Assembly (NCBI GenBank): GCA_963818685.1
Contig: CAWFTJ010000004.1
Location: 62,001 to 126,000, forward strand
Direction: 5' to 3'
Length of the DNA stretch: 64,000 nt
DNA from: CAJCJE01 sp963818685
GTDB lineage: Bacteria > Actinomycetota > Actinomycetes > Mycobacteriales > Pseudonocardiaceae
The position numbers were made by a program, and so were the translations under genes. This document shows positions 52,585 to 63,410 of this stretch, piece by piece (position 1 is the stretch's first letter; the number at the start of each line of letters is the position of its first letter). Under the pieces are notes generated by a model. That model saw nothing but the letters and a program-made list of their open reading frames with translations, ran no database searches and was not told the DNA's origin.

Positions 52585-53328
52585 TCAGGCCGCCAGGTGC
52601 TTGCCGTAGAAGGCGAAGATCCTCTGCCAGCCGTCCACTGCGGCCTCGACCCGGTAGCTGGGCCGGTCGACCGAGAAGAACGCGTGGCCCGCGCCCTCGT
52701 AGCTGTGGAACTCGTGCTCCTTGCCGAGCTTGGTCAGCTCCTCGTCCAGCGTCTTGACCTCCGCAGGGCTCGGGTACTGGTCGTCCGCGCCGAACAGGCC
52801 GAGCAGCGGGCAGGACAGGTTGGCCGAGCGGTCGATCAGCGGATCCATCTTCACCTTGAACTCGGCGGGCGGCGGGGTCACCACGGCCGCGCCGTAGCAG
52901 TCGACGGCGGCGTCGAGCCGCAGGCTGACCGCGGCCAGGAAGGACTGCCGACCACCGGAGCAGTGGCCGATCACGCCGATCTTGCCGTTCGCGCCGTCCA
53001 GCGCGCGCAGGTACCGTGCCGCGCCGTCGACATCGCCGACCACCTGCTCGTCCGCCACGCCGCCCATGGCCCGCACGGCTGCTGCCGCGTCGTCAGGGGC
53101 CGCGCCTGGGGCTTGCCGGGAGTACAGGTTGGGACACAGCGCCGCGTATCCGTGCGCGGCGAACTTGCGCACCATCTCCTTGGTCGCCTCGTCGAATCCG
53201 GGCATGTGGTGGATCACCACGACGCCACCGAACGGCGCTGCGTCAAGGGGCCGGGCGAGGTACGCCTCGATCTCATCGTCGTTGTGGCCGGCGATCGTAA
53301 CGGTCTCCGCCCGCAGGGCATCCGACAT
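52585..53328 (-). CDS. Dienelactone hydrolase family protein
   Basis: 247 residues. GGVVVIHHMPGFDEATKEMV, nucleophile Cys in IGVIGHCSGGRQSF, Asp in LLGLFGADDQYPSPAE and His in YEGAGHAFFSVDRPSY: the Cys-Asp-His triad of dienelactone hydrolases, many of which have other ester substrates. Its stop is three bases from the start of the downstream small gene, so they may be one transcript. The promoter region to the right contains a five-unit 17-base tandem repeat. Confidence 0.9.
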   Translation of the reverse strand: MSDALRAETVTIAGHNDDEIEAYLARPLDAAPFGGVVVIHHMPGFDEATKEMVRKFAAHGYAALCPNLYSRQAPGAAPDDAAAAVRAMGGVADEQVVGDVDGAARYLRALDGANGKIGVIGHCSGGRQSFLAAVSLRLDAAVDCYGAAVVTPPPAEFKVKMDPLIDRSANLSCPLLGLFGADDQYPSPAEVKTLDEELTKLGKEHEFHSYEGAGHAFFSVDRPSYRVEAAVDGWQRIFAFYGKHLAA

Positions 53329-53473
53329 GTGCGGTTCCTCTCCAGATCAACCAGGTTCCGCAGTCGCCCCCCGGCGCACTACGCCCGCGAGCCTCCGCGT
53401 GGGAGTGGCTGGCAGCGGCTGCCACGGCAACCCTACTCGGGGGCGGTGGGTGCTTCGTCGATCGGCGGACAAT

Positions 53474-53558
53474 GTGTCTGCTGGGATGATGCGCCTGCTG
53501 GAACAAGGCGCCTGCTGGGATAAGGCGCCTGCTGGGATAAAGCGCCTGCTGGGATGAT
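53474..53558. repeat. Five tandem 17-base units between two divergent genes
   Basis: Units begin at 53474, 53491, 53508, 53525 and 53542. The common form is GCGCCTGCTGGGATAAG with variants ending ATGAT, ATAAA or ACAAG. The last unit overlaps the first possible start codon of the ferredoxin-reductase-like gene at 53554. Confidence 0.88.
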
Positions 53559-53565
53559 GCCGCGC

Positions 53566-54792
53566 ATGGCGCGATTGGTGATCGTCGGTGCGGCCGTTGC
53601 CGGGCTGCGCGCGGCCGAGGCGGCGCGGCGGTTCGGCTTCACCGGCGAGATCAGCCTCATCGGCGCCGAGCCGCACCTCCCCTACGACCGACCACCGCTG
53701 TCCAAAGAGTTCCTCACGGCGAACCCGCCCAGCGCCGACCCGCCGACCCTGAGCGGCGCGGAGAGCCTCGCCGATCTCGGTGTCGACCTGCGGCTTGGCT
53801 GCACCGCGACCGCGCTGGACCCGGCGCACCGATTGGTGCGGGTCGACAACGGCGGCACCGACGTGGACCTGCGCTACGACGCGTTGATCGTGGCGACCGG
53901 CGCCCGCGCCAGGACGCTGCCCTGCGCGGATCGGCTGTCCGGCGTGCACACGCTGCGGACCGTCGAGGACGCCCGGCAGATCCGCGCCGCGCTGGACGCG
54001 GGTGCGCGCGGCGTCGTGGTCGGCGCCGGCTTCATCGGTTCGGAGGTGGCCGCGTCGGCGAGCAGGCGCGGCGCGCCGATGACTGTGGTTGAGGCGTTGC
54101 CGGCGCCGTTGGCCGGGGCGATCGGGCCGGAACTCGCCACGGTGTGCGCGCAACTGCACGAGCGCAACGGGGTGCGGGTGCGCGCCGGGGTCAGAGTGGC
54201 CGCGATCGAGGGTGATCACGGGCAGGTGCAGCGGGTGCGGCTGGCGGATGGGACGGTACTGCCCGCGGACCTGGTGGTGGTCGGGATCGGCGCGGTGCCG
54301 AACACCTGCTGGCTGGCCAACTCCGGACTGACCCTGTCCGGTGGGGTTGTCACCGACGAATATCTCGCAGCGAGTGAACCTGGGGTTTACGCGGCCGGCG
54401 ACGTGGCGCGCTGTGTCAACCCGGTGTTCGGTGGCGAGCCGATGCGACTTGAGCACTGGACGACCGCGGTCGAGCAGGCCGTCGCCGCGGCGCGCAACGC
54501 GGTCGCCCACCTCAACGGCGAGCCAATGAGTCCTTTTCAGACGGTTCCGTACTTCTGGTCGGACTGGTACGACACCCGGCTCCAGTTCGTCGGGCTGCCA
54601 TCGGCCGAGGAGATCCAGGTGGTGGTCGGCGGCGATCGGAACGAGAGCGGGCTGCTCGCCGTGTACCGCAGAGGTGCTCGGTTGATCGGCGCGTTCGGCG
54701 TGAACAAGGCGCGGCTGATCACACTGTGCCGCAGGTTGATCGGGGAACAGGCGAGCTGGAACCAGGCCCTGCACGCCCTCGCCGCCGCGTGA
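53566..54792 (+). CDS. Ferredoxin reductase-like FAD/NAD oxidoreductase
   Basis: 408 residues from ATG 53566 (ATG 53554 adds four codons and lies in the repeat). FAD loop RLVIVGAAVAGLRAAEAARR, YDRPPLSKEFL, NAD loop GVVVGAGFIGSEVAASASRR and AAGDVARCVNPVFGGEPMRL with EHWTTAVEQA. The C-terminal domain with FWSDWYDTRLQFVG is the reductase type that serves [2Fe-2S] ferredoxins of oxygenase or P450 systems. No ferredoxin or P450 gene is next to it. Confidence 0.92.
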   Translation: MARLVIVGAAVAGLRAAEAARRFGFTGEISLIGAEPHLPYDRPPLSKEFLTANPPSADPPTLSGAESLADLGVDLRLGCTATALDPAHRLVRVDNGGTDVDLRYDALIVATGARARTLPCADRLSGVHTLRTVEDARQIRAALDAGARGVVVGAGFIGSEVAASASRRGAPMTVVEALPAPLAGAIGPELATVCAQLHERNGVRVRAGVRVAAIEGDHGQVQRVRLADGTVLPADLVVVGIGAVPNTCWLANSGLTLSGGVVTDEYLAASEPGVYAAGDVARCVNPVFGGEPMRLEHWTTAVEQAVAAARNAVAHLNGEPMSPFQTVPYFWSDWYDTRLQFVGLPSAEEIQVVVGGDRNESGLLAVYRRGARLIGAFGVNKARLITLCRRLIGEQASWNQALHALAAA

Positions 54793-54824
54793 ACCCGGCG
54801 GCCTCGCCGCGTGAACCCGGCGGC
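54783..54824. repeat. Tandem duplication (22-base period) spanning the reductase stop codon
   Basis: CGCCGCGTGAACCCGGCGGC occurs at 54783-54802 and at 54805-54824. The first copy includes the TGA at 54790-54792. CTCGCCGCCG before it and CGGCGGCGAG at 54821-54830 could also pair as a stem for termination. Confidence 0.8.
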
Positions 54825-54862
54825 GGCGAGGGCGCGAGCGGCCTTCCGTACGCGGAGCGGTC

Positions 54863-56983
<2,121 letters not shown>

Positions 56984-56987
56984 GCGG

Positions 56988-57935
56988 TCACCGCTTCCTG
57001 AGCCGAACCTCGAAGGCGTCCCGGAGGGCGTCACCGAGGAAGTTGAACGCGACGACGATCAGCACGATGCACAGGCCCGGCCAGATGATCATCCACCAGT
57101 AGCCGTTGGACGTGAAGTTCGTGCCGTTGGACAGCATGCCGCCCCAGTCCGCGTGCGGCGGGGCGATGCCGAAGCCGAGGAAGGTCAACGCGGCCAGGGT
57201 GAGGATCGCGTCGGCGACCTGGAAGGTCGCGTTCACGACGATGGTGCCGATGGCGTTGGGCAGGATGTGGCGCAGGATCGCGCGCCGGTTCCCGCCGCCC
57301 ATCATCTTCACCGCCTGCACGTAGTCCCTGGTGCGCAGGCTCAGCGTCTCACCTCGGACCAGCCTTGCCGGGCCGAGCCAGGCGCTGAACGCGATCACCA
57401 GGATCAGCAGTCCCTCGGTCGGGGTGATGATCGAGGCGAGCAGCACCACCAGGAACAGGCTGGGAATGGCGAGGAAGGTGTCCACGATCCGCATCATGAC
57501 CGCGTCCACCCAGCCGCCGAGGTAGCCGGCGACCGCGCCCCACAAGGACCCGAACACGGTCGCGATGGCCGCCGCGGCGAGGCCGATCTCCAACGCGGAC
57601 TGGCCGCCGATCATCAGCCTGCCGAGTTCGTCGAAGCCGACGTCGTCGGTGCCGAGCGGGAAGCCGGGCGAGCCGGGCGGCAGGTCCGCGGTGCGCAGGT
57701 TGGACAGCACCTGGTTGGAGTGGTAAAGCAGCGGCCCGAGGAAGCAGAACAGCACGAAGAAGACCACGACCCCGAGGCCGATGACGGCGAGCTTGTTCTG
57801 CAGGAACACCTGTAGCACCATCCGCCACATCGGGCGGACCGACTGGTCCTGTTGCTCCAGCGGCTTGGTCGCCGCCGCGCCGGGTAGCAGGTCCGGGACC
57901 GGCTGAAGCTGTTCTGGTTGTGGTGGTGTTGTCAT
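56988..57935 (-). CDS. Peptide ABC transporter permease, DppC type
   Basis: 315 residues. N-terminal helix KLAVIGLGVVVFFVLFCFLG, EIGLAAAAIATVFGSLWGAV, and the EAA loop region VQAVKMMGGGNRRAILRHIL. TFLGFGIAPPHADWGGMLSN is the DppC-type C-terminal signature. Its ATG overlaps the stop of the DppB-type gene (57932-57935). Confidence 0.94.
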   Translation of the reverse strand: MTTPPQPEQLQPVPDLLPGAAATKPLEQQDQSVRPMWRMVLQVFLQNKLAVIGLGVVVFFVLFCFLGPLLYHSNQVLSNLRTADLPPGSPGFPLGTDDVGFDELGRLMIGGQSALEIGLAAAAIATVFGSLWGAVAGYLGGWVDAVMMRIVDTFLAIPSLFLVVLLASIITPTEGLLILVIAFSAWLGPARLVRGETLSLRTRDYVQAVKMMGGGNRRAILRHILPNAIGTIVVNATFQVADAILTLAALTFLGFGIAPPHADWGGMLSNGTNFTSNGYWWMIIWPGLCIVLIVVAFNFLGDALRDAFEVRLRKR

Positions 57936-58879
57936 GAGTACTTCACCCTCGGATCCAGCACGGCGTAGGCGATGTCCGCGAGCAGCGAGCCGACCACGGT
58001 GGCCACCGAGATCACCAGCGCGATGCCGAGAATCGTCGGGTAGTCCCGCACCTCGGCCTCGTTGAAGAACGTGTAGCCCATGCCCGGATAGTTGAACACC
58101 GACTCGGTTATCGCCGCACCCGCCACCAGTGAGGGCAGCGAGAGACCGAGCAGCGTCACGATCGGGATCAGCGCGTTGCGCAGTACGTGCACGACCATCA
58201 CCCGGCCGTCGGTGGCGCCGTTGGCCAGCGCGGTGCGCACGTACTCCTGGGTCAGGTTCTCCATCACCGAGGACCGCATGTACCGGCTGAACGTGGCGAT
58301 GGTGATCAACGCCAGCGTCGCGATCGGCAGGATCAGCGCGTTGCCCTCGGCGAGGATCTCGCCGAGGTTGCCGGTCTGTGGCGCGGTCGGCGAGAACCAG
58401 CCGAGATCGGTGGAGAACACCAGCACCAGCAGCAGACCCAGCAGGAAGCTGGGCATCGCGTAGAAGATGAACGACAGGCTGGTGACCGCGTAGTCGCCGA
58501 AGGAGTTACGCCTGCGCGCCTGGTAGATGCCCAGCGGCACGGCGATGATCAGCGCGACGCCGATGGAGATCGCCATCAGCACGACGGTCTTGGGCAACCG
58601 GTCGGCGATCAGCGCGCCGACGCTCTGGTTGAGCTTGACCGAGTAGCCAAGGTCGCCGTGCAGGATGTTATTGACCCAGATCCCGTACTGCACCGGAATC
58701 GGCTTGTCATAGCCGTTGACGTGGATGAATTGCTGGATCTGCTGCGCGGTGGCCTTGGGCCCGAGGATGGCTCGGGCCGGCCCGCCGGGCAGCAGGTCGG
58801 TGAGCAGAAAGGTCACGATCGACACGAGGATGACGACCAGGAGGGACTGCAGGACGCGGCGGATGATGTATCCGGTCAC
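57932..58879 (-). CDS. Peptide ABC transporter permease, DppB type
   Basis: 315 residues. YIIRRVLQSLLVVILVSIVT is the DppB beginning; FLLTDLLPGGPARAIL and LGYSVKLNQSVGALIADRLP follow, and the EAA loop is TALANGATDGRVMVVHVLRN. FNYPGMGYTFFNEAEVRDYP is the usual end element. It lies between the substrate-binding protein and DppC-type genes. Confidence 0.94.
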   Translation of the reverse strand: MTGYIIRRVLQSLLVVILVSIVTFLLTDLLPGGPARAILGPKATAQQIQQFIHVNGYDKPIPVQYGIWVNNILHGDLGYSVKLNQSVGALIADRLPKTVVLMAISIGVALIIAVPLGIYQARRRNSFGDYAVTSLSFIFYAMPSFLLGLLLVLVFSTDLGWFSPTAPQTGNLGEILAEGNALILPIATLALITIATFSRYMRSSVMENLTQEYVRTALANGATDGRVMVVHVLRNALIPIVTLLGLSLPSLVAGAAITESVFNYPGMGYTFFNEAEVRDYPTILGIALVISVATVVGSLLADIAYAVLDPRVKYS

Positions 58880-58941
58880 GGCCGCACCCCGCAGTCCCCC
58901 TGTGCGTCCCTCGCTCGGTCAAGCGAGTGGCGCATGCCGTC

Positions 58942-60777
58942 CTACTTCGTGTAGTACCAGTTCTCCGGGTTGATCGCCTGGATCGCGTTGATCCCGACCC
59001 CGTTCAGATTCGTCGACACCGCCCACACCTTGTAGGCGTCGGGAAAGTTGAACGATGCCGGCAACTGGTCGGCGGTGTAGTTCTCGTACGACTGGAAGGT
59101 GTTCATCGAGCTGTCGTGCAGGGTCGCGTTGACCAGGCTGGTCATCTTCGCGTCGTTCACACCGCCCCAGTTCGCCGCCGCGTTCGGCAGGAAGAAGCCG
59201 TCACCGGTGGGCACCGAGTTGAACGTCTGGTAGCCGAAGTAGCCGACCTGCCAGTCGCAGGTGGTCGGCTTGCTCGGGCAGGTGCTCAGGTCGGAGATGA
59301 CCGTGTTGAACGGCTGCGAGGCGAGGTTCAGCTGGATGCCAGCCTGGCTGGCGTCGGACTTCCACTGCTGGACCTCCTCCTGCACGGTGGTCGAACCGTT
59401 CTCGTACTCCAGGCTCAGGCTCAGCTTGGTGCCCACGGCGACGCCGGCACCGCACTGGTTCGCGCCGGTGCCGGCGTTGGTGCAGGTCATCACGCCGCCC
59501 TGCTCGGTCCAGCCGTGGCTGGTCAGCGTCGAGCGGGCCTTGTTGACGTTGAACGGGTACGGGCCCTGGCCGTTGTTCAGCTTCTGCTCGGAACTCAGAT
59601 ACTCGGTTGCCGGCTGATTAGGCACCGGGCCGGTGGCCGGCACCGCGTAGCCGCGCGCGGCCACCTTGGCGTCGGTCAACTGGTCGATGGTCTCCTGCAG
59701 GGCCTGCCGGACGTAGAGCTGCTTGAACGCCGGTCCCACCGTCGGGTTGTTGTAGTTGAGGAAGCCGTAGGACCAGCCCCACACCGGGTCGATGATCAGG
59801 TTGTAGTTCTGCTTGCCGAGCGGGTTCGACGGCGGCGTCAGGTCGCTGCTGTTCGGGTCGCGCCGCGGCAGGTCCGACGAGGGGATCTGGCCGACGTTGA
59901 TGGCCTTGTTCGCCTTCTCCGCGTTGTACATCGCCTCGGGCGAGGTGAAGGGCACCTCGTTGAAGCCGTCAAGCTTCGGCTTGTTCGGGCCGCTGTACTT
60001 CGGGTTGGGCACGAAGTCGGCGGCGCCCTCGCTGGTGAAGGACTTCAGCTTCCACGGGCCGTCAACGACCTGCCACAGCGGATCGGTCGCGTAGGTGGAG
60101 ACGTTCTTGTTCTTCGCGATCAGGTAGTTGTAGACGGCGGCGCACTTGGACTGGTCGGACGCGCAGCCACCGCTGCCGGCCGCCGCCGAGTCCGAGGTCT
60201 TGTCCCACGCCTCCGGCATCGGGGTGATCTGGAACAGCTGGTTGCCGGTGAACCAGTCCGAGGAGTACGTGCCGTTGAGGGTGAAGGTCACCTGCTCGGG
60301 ACCGGTCTGCTTCACCGAGGTCACGTTGTCCGGGAACTCGCCCGGCACGTACTGGGAGTAGTTGTTCTTCTCCGCGAACAGCATGTTCATGAAGAACAAC
60401 ACGTCGGTCGGGCTGAGCTTCTCGCCGTTGGACCAGCTGTAGTTCTTGAGGTTCACCACGGCCGTGTTGCCGCTGTAGGTCGGCTTGTCGGCCAGGCTGA
60501 GGTCGAAGTCGACATCGGGTGAGCTGCCCTTGCCCTGCCAGTACAGCGGGCGGTACATCAGGTACTCGAACTGGACGGTGTTGTTGACGCTGTTGTCGGC
60601 CGAGTCGATGAACGGGAAGATCCAGGTCGGTGAGCTGCCGGGCAGTTCGGCCCAGTTGGCGACACCGCCCTGCTGGGGCGTGCCGCCGGACGAGCTACCA
60701 CCGCCGCATGCCGTGACTAGCGCGGCCACTCCCAGTGCGGCAGCCCCCAGGGCAAGCCCGAGTCGCGAACGTGTCAT
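58942..60777 (-). CDS. Peptide ABC transporter substrate-binding lipoprotein (family 5)
   Basis: 611 residues from ATG 60775-60777 behind AGGAAGG. Lipoprotein signal with lipobox VTAC (LGLALGAAALGVAALVTACG). SBP_bac_5 features: QFEYLMYRPLYWQGKG, NLKNYSWSNGEKLSPTDVLF and RQALQETIDQLTDAKV. ACAACSS-like Cys pairs in the mature part (GGCASDQSKCAAV, ACTNAGTGANQCG, LSTCPSKPTTCDW) suggest disulfides. First gene of the four-gene importer operon, likely for oligopeptides. Confidence 0.93.
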   Translation of the reverse strand: MTRSRLGLALGAAALGVAALVTACGGGSSSGGTPQQGGVANWAELPGSSPTWIFPFIDSADNSVNNTVQFEYLMYRPLYWQGKGSSPDVDFDLSLADKPTYSGNTAVVNLKNYSWSNGEKLSPTDVLFFMNMLFAEKNNYSQYVPGEFPDNVTSVKQTGPEQVTFTLNGTYSSDWFTGNQLFQITPMPEAWDKTSDSAAAGSGGCASDQSKCAAVYNYLIAKNKNVSTYATDPLWQVVDGPWKLKSFTSEGAADFVPNPKYSGPNKPKLDGFNEVPFTSPEAMYNAEKANKAINVGQIPSSDLPRRDPNSSDLTPPSNPLGKQNYNLIIDPVWGWSYGFLNYNNPTVGPAFKQLYVRQALQETIDQLTDAKVAARGYAVPATGPVPNQPATEYLSSEQKLNNGQGPYPFNVNKARSTLTSHGWTEQGGVMTCTNAGTGANQCGAGVAVGTKLSLSLEYENGSTTVQEEVQQWKSDASQAGIQLNLASQPFNTVISDLSTCPSKPTTCDWQVGYFGYQTFNSVPTGDGFFLPNAAANWGGVNDAKMTSLVNATLHDSSMNTFQSYENYTADQLPASFNFPDAYKVWAVSTNLNGVGINAIQAINPENWYYTK

Positions 60778-61147
60778 GAACGGAACCTTCCTGCTAACCG
60801 AAATTCGGCGAGACGCCACAACCGCCCCTCAAGGCCGCCGAGTTTGTGACAGAGCACAGCTATACCAATCGGCATGGTTTGTCCATTCTTCGGGTGGACC
60901 GTGAGCACAGACCATGCCTGACCGTGACCGCGGAGTTATCCGATTGCGGACACAAGCCGCTAACCGGACACGCTCTTGATATACAGAGAGTTATCATACC
61001 CGATTGCACATTGCAAAATTACCTAACGTAACTCTTTGTTCTCCGGGAGACCATGGGACAGATCCACCATCACTCTTTAGAGTGACGTCCAGTCATACTG
61101 GGAGGGCTGGACGACGTGCATGTGCGGAGCGGTCGGCGGAGCCAGCC
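60778..61147. other. 370-base divergent promoter region of the peptide importer
   Basis: Clearly AT-richer than the window in 60850-61080. TCACTCT-TT-AGAGTGA at 61070-61085 is a perfect palindrome with 7-base arms. AGAGTTA at 60987-60993 and TAACTCT at 61029-61035 are also inverted repeats, 35 bases apart. The importer promoter reading left and that of the plus-strand hypothetical gene should lie here. No further gene was found. Confidence 0.6.
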
Positions 61148-61606
61148 GGAATGAGCTTCAGCTGGGAGCTGCGCGGCGACGGCGCGGGCACAGGAAAAGG
61201 CCCGCATCGCAGGCGGAGCTGGGTGATGATGCGCATCGCGTCCCGCATGCTCGACCTCGGCATGGCCTGCGACAACGGCCCGCCGCCGAAGTTCCCGCTC
61301 TGGGCCGTGTACGGCGTCTCCGACTTCGACGTGCTCGGCAATCCGGTCGGCGGGCGTGCCGAGGAGTACGCAGCCGAGCTGCGCGACATCCTGGCCTGGC
61401 ACGGCGATCCGAAGAGCAACGGTATTCCGCTGCACAAGCTGACCACGCCGCTCGGCTGGTACGTCACGGTCAAGGAATGCCGCGAGGCGATCACCGCCTA
61501 CGACCGGGCCCGCGCGAACGGCATCCGGCATCCGCGCATCTTCGGCACCGATCTGATCCCGTTCCTGCGTGCGGCGGCCGAACAGAACGGTTTCGAAGTT
61601 CACTAA
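61148..61606 (+). CDS. Conserved hypothetical protein (152 aa)
   Basis: ATG 61148 (MSFSWELRGDGAGTGKG). The core reads MMRIASRMLDLGMACDN, KFPLWAVYGVSDFDVLGNPV, EEYAAELRDILAWHG and TPLGWYVTVKECREAITAY. It is soluble, Trp/Tyr-rich and shows no motif I know. It lies between the peptide importer and the amino-acid importer, 64 bases before the latter. Confidence 0.6.
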   Translation, partial: GMSFSWELRGDGAGTGKGPHRRRSWVMMRIASRMLDLGMACDNGPPPKFPLWAVYGVSDFDVLGNPVGGRAEEYAAELRDILAWHGDPKSNGIPLHKLTTPLGWYVTVKECREAITAYDRARANGIRHPRIFGTDLIPFLRAAAEQNGFEVH

Positions 61607-61670
61607 GGATCCAAGAGGAAACGGCGGGTCCGAGTGCGCGTGCTCGCTGTAGCCAGGCAGGATGCCGGGC

Positions 61671-62552
61671 ATGGTTGCCCGACCCACGCGGCTCGCCCTG
61701 TCCACCGTCGCCGCCGCCCTCCTGCTTGCCGCGTGCGCGCCGGAGCCGAGCAGCACGTCCTCCTCAGCACCGAGCGGCACACTCACCCCTGGCCAGGGCC
61801 AGTGCGCGCCGGGCCGGCTCAAGACACTCAAGCCGAACACCTTCACCTTCGGCACCGACGAGCCGGTCTACGAGCCGTGGTTCGTCAACGACGACCCGAC
61901 CAACGGCCAGGGCTACGAGTCCGCGGTCGCCTATGCGATCGCCGCGAAGCTCGGCTATCGGAAGAGCCAGGTCGCCTGGACCAGGGTGACCTTCAACGCC
62001 GCCATCCAGCCTGGGCCGAAGACCTACGACGCGGACCTGAACGAGTTCTCGATCACCGAGGACCGGCGCAAGGCGGTCGACTTCTCCAGCCCGTACTACG
62101 ACGTCACCCAGGCGGTGATCACGGTCGCGTCGTCGCCGGCGGCCAAGGCGAAGTCGATCGCGGCGCTGCGTGCGTTCAAGATCGGCGCGCAGGTCGGCTC
62201 GACCAGTTACGACGCGGCCGCGAAGGTGATCAAGCCGACCCAGCAGGTCGCCGTGTACAACAGCAACGACGACGGCAAGCAGGCGCTGACCAACGGCCAG
62301 ATTCAGGCGCTGGTGGTGGACCTGCCGACAGCGTTCGAGATCACCGGCGCCGGCGAGGTGAAGAACTCGGTGATCATCGGCCAGCTCCTCTCCCCCGGCA
62401 AGCCCGAGCAGTTCGGCGCGGTGCTGGACAAGGACTCGCCGCTGACCTCGTGCGTCTCCTCGGCGGTCAACGCGCTCAGCTCGGACGGCACCCTGGACAA
62501 GCTGGGCAACCAGTGGCTGTCCAAGGTGGGCAACGCGCCCGTGCTCAAATAG
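61671..62552 (+). CDS. Polar amino-acid ABC transporter substrate-binding lipoprotein
   Basis: 293 residues from ATG 61671 (ATG 61662 also in frame). Lipobox LAAC (LALSTVAAALLLAACAPEP), then SBP_bac_3 features: NTFTFGTDEPVYEPWFVNDD, GYESAVAYAIAAKLGY and ITEDRRKAVDFSSPYY. Followed after four bases by the permease gene, then the ATPase. Likely imports an amino acid or opine-like substrate. Confidence 0.93.
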   Translation: MVARPTRLALSTVAAALLLAACAPEPSSTSSSAPSGTLTPGQGQCAPGRLKTLKPNTFTFGTDEPVYEPWFVNDDPTNGQGYESAVAYAIAAKLGYRKSQVAWTRVTFNAAIQPGPKTYDADLNEFSITEDRRKAVDFSSPYYDVTQAVITVASSPAAKAKSIAALRAFKIGAQVGSTSYDAAAKVIKPTQQVAVYNSNDDGKQALTNGQIQALVVDLPTAFEITGAGEVKNSVIIGQLLSPGKPEQFGAVLDKDSPLTSCVSSAVNALSSDGTLDKLGNQWLSKVGNAPVLK

Positions 62553-62555
62553 CCC

Positions 62556-63410
62556 GTGACCAGCGAATCCAGCTCCCGGGAGCCGAGCGCGTCGCAGGTC
62601 GACCGGTTGGCCTACCGGCGTTCCCGTGCGCGCCGCTCCACCCTGGTCGCGCTGGTGTCCACGGTCGTGTTCGCGGCTGCGGTGTGGTTCGGCGTGACCT
62701 CGTCGCCGGGCTGGCCGAGGGTGCGGTTCTCGTTCTTCGATCTGCACACCGCGACCGCATCGTTCCCGGCGATCCTGGCCGGCCTGTGGCTCAACATCCG
62801 GGTGCTGCTCGTGTGCGAGGTGCTGGTGCTCGCGGTCGGCCTCGGTATCGCGGCGCTGCGCACGCTGCGCGGTCCGGTCTGGTTTCCGTTGCGCGCGCTG
62901 GCCACCGGCTACGTCGACCTGTTCCGTGGCCTGCCGCTGATCATCTGCCTCTACCTGGTCGGCTTCGGCCTGCCGGGGCTGCGGCTGACCGGCATCCCGA
63001 ACGACCCGGTGATCCTGGGCGGCATCGCGCTGGTGCTGATCTACTCCGCCTACGTGGCCGAGGTGTTCCGGGCCGGCATCGAGTCGGTGCACCCGTCGCA
63101 GCGCGCGGCGGCTCGTTCGATCGGGTTGACCCACGCGCAGACCATGCGCATCGTGGTGGTCCCGCAGGCGATCCGCAACGTCCTTCCGCCGCTGCTCAAC
63201 GACTTCGTGGCGCTGCAGAAGGACTGCGGCCTGATCTCGGTGCTCGGCGCGATCGACGCGGTGCGCGCCGCGCAGATCGAGGTCGCACACTTCGACGACT
63301 TCACCCCGTACGTGGTGGCCGGGCTGCTGTTCGTGCTGCTCGCGGTGCCGTGCGCCCGCATCGCCGACGTGGCGGCACGCCGGTTGGCTCGCCGGGAGGG
63401 AACGCTGTGA
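62556..63410 (+). CDS. Polar amino-acid ABC transporter permease (HisM/GlnP type)
   Basis: 284 residues from GTG 62556. FPAILAGLWLNIRVLLVCEV, then YVDLFRGLPLIICLYLVGFG, YSAYVAEVFRAGIESVHPSQ and RAAARSIGLTHAQTMRIVVV with PQAIRNVLPPLLND: typical HEQRO-type permease with the EAA loop. Its stop overlaps the ATPase start (63407-63410). Confidence 0.94.
   Translation: MTSESSSREPSASQVDRLAYRRSRARRSTLVALVSTVVFAAAVWFGVTSSPGWPRVRFSFFDLHTATASFPAILAGLWLNIRVLLVCEVLVLAVGLGIAALRTLRGPVWFPLRALATGYVDLFRGLPLIICLYLVGFGLPGLRLTGIPNDPVILGGIALVLIYSAYVAEVFRAGIESVHPSQRAAARSIGLTHAQTMRIVVVPQAIRNVLPPLLNDFVALQKDCGLISVLGAIDAVRAAQIEVAHFDDFTPYVVAGLLFVLLAVPCARIADVAARRLARREGTL

Noticed and set aside
53474..53558. 17-base tandem units as a CRISPR array
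   Set aside because: Units are directly adjacent with no spacers and are too short; no cas genes are present.
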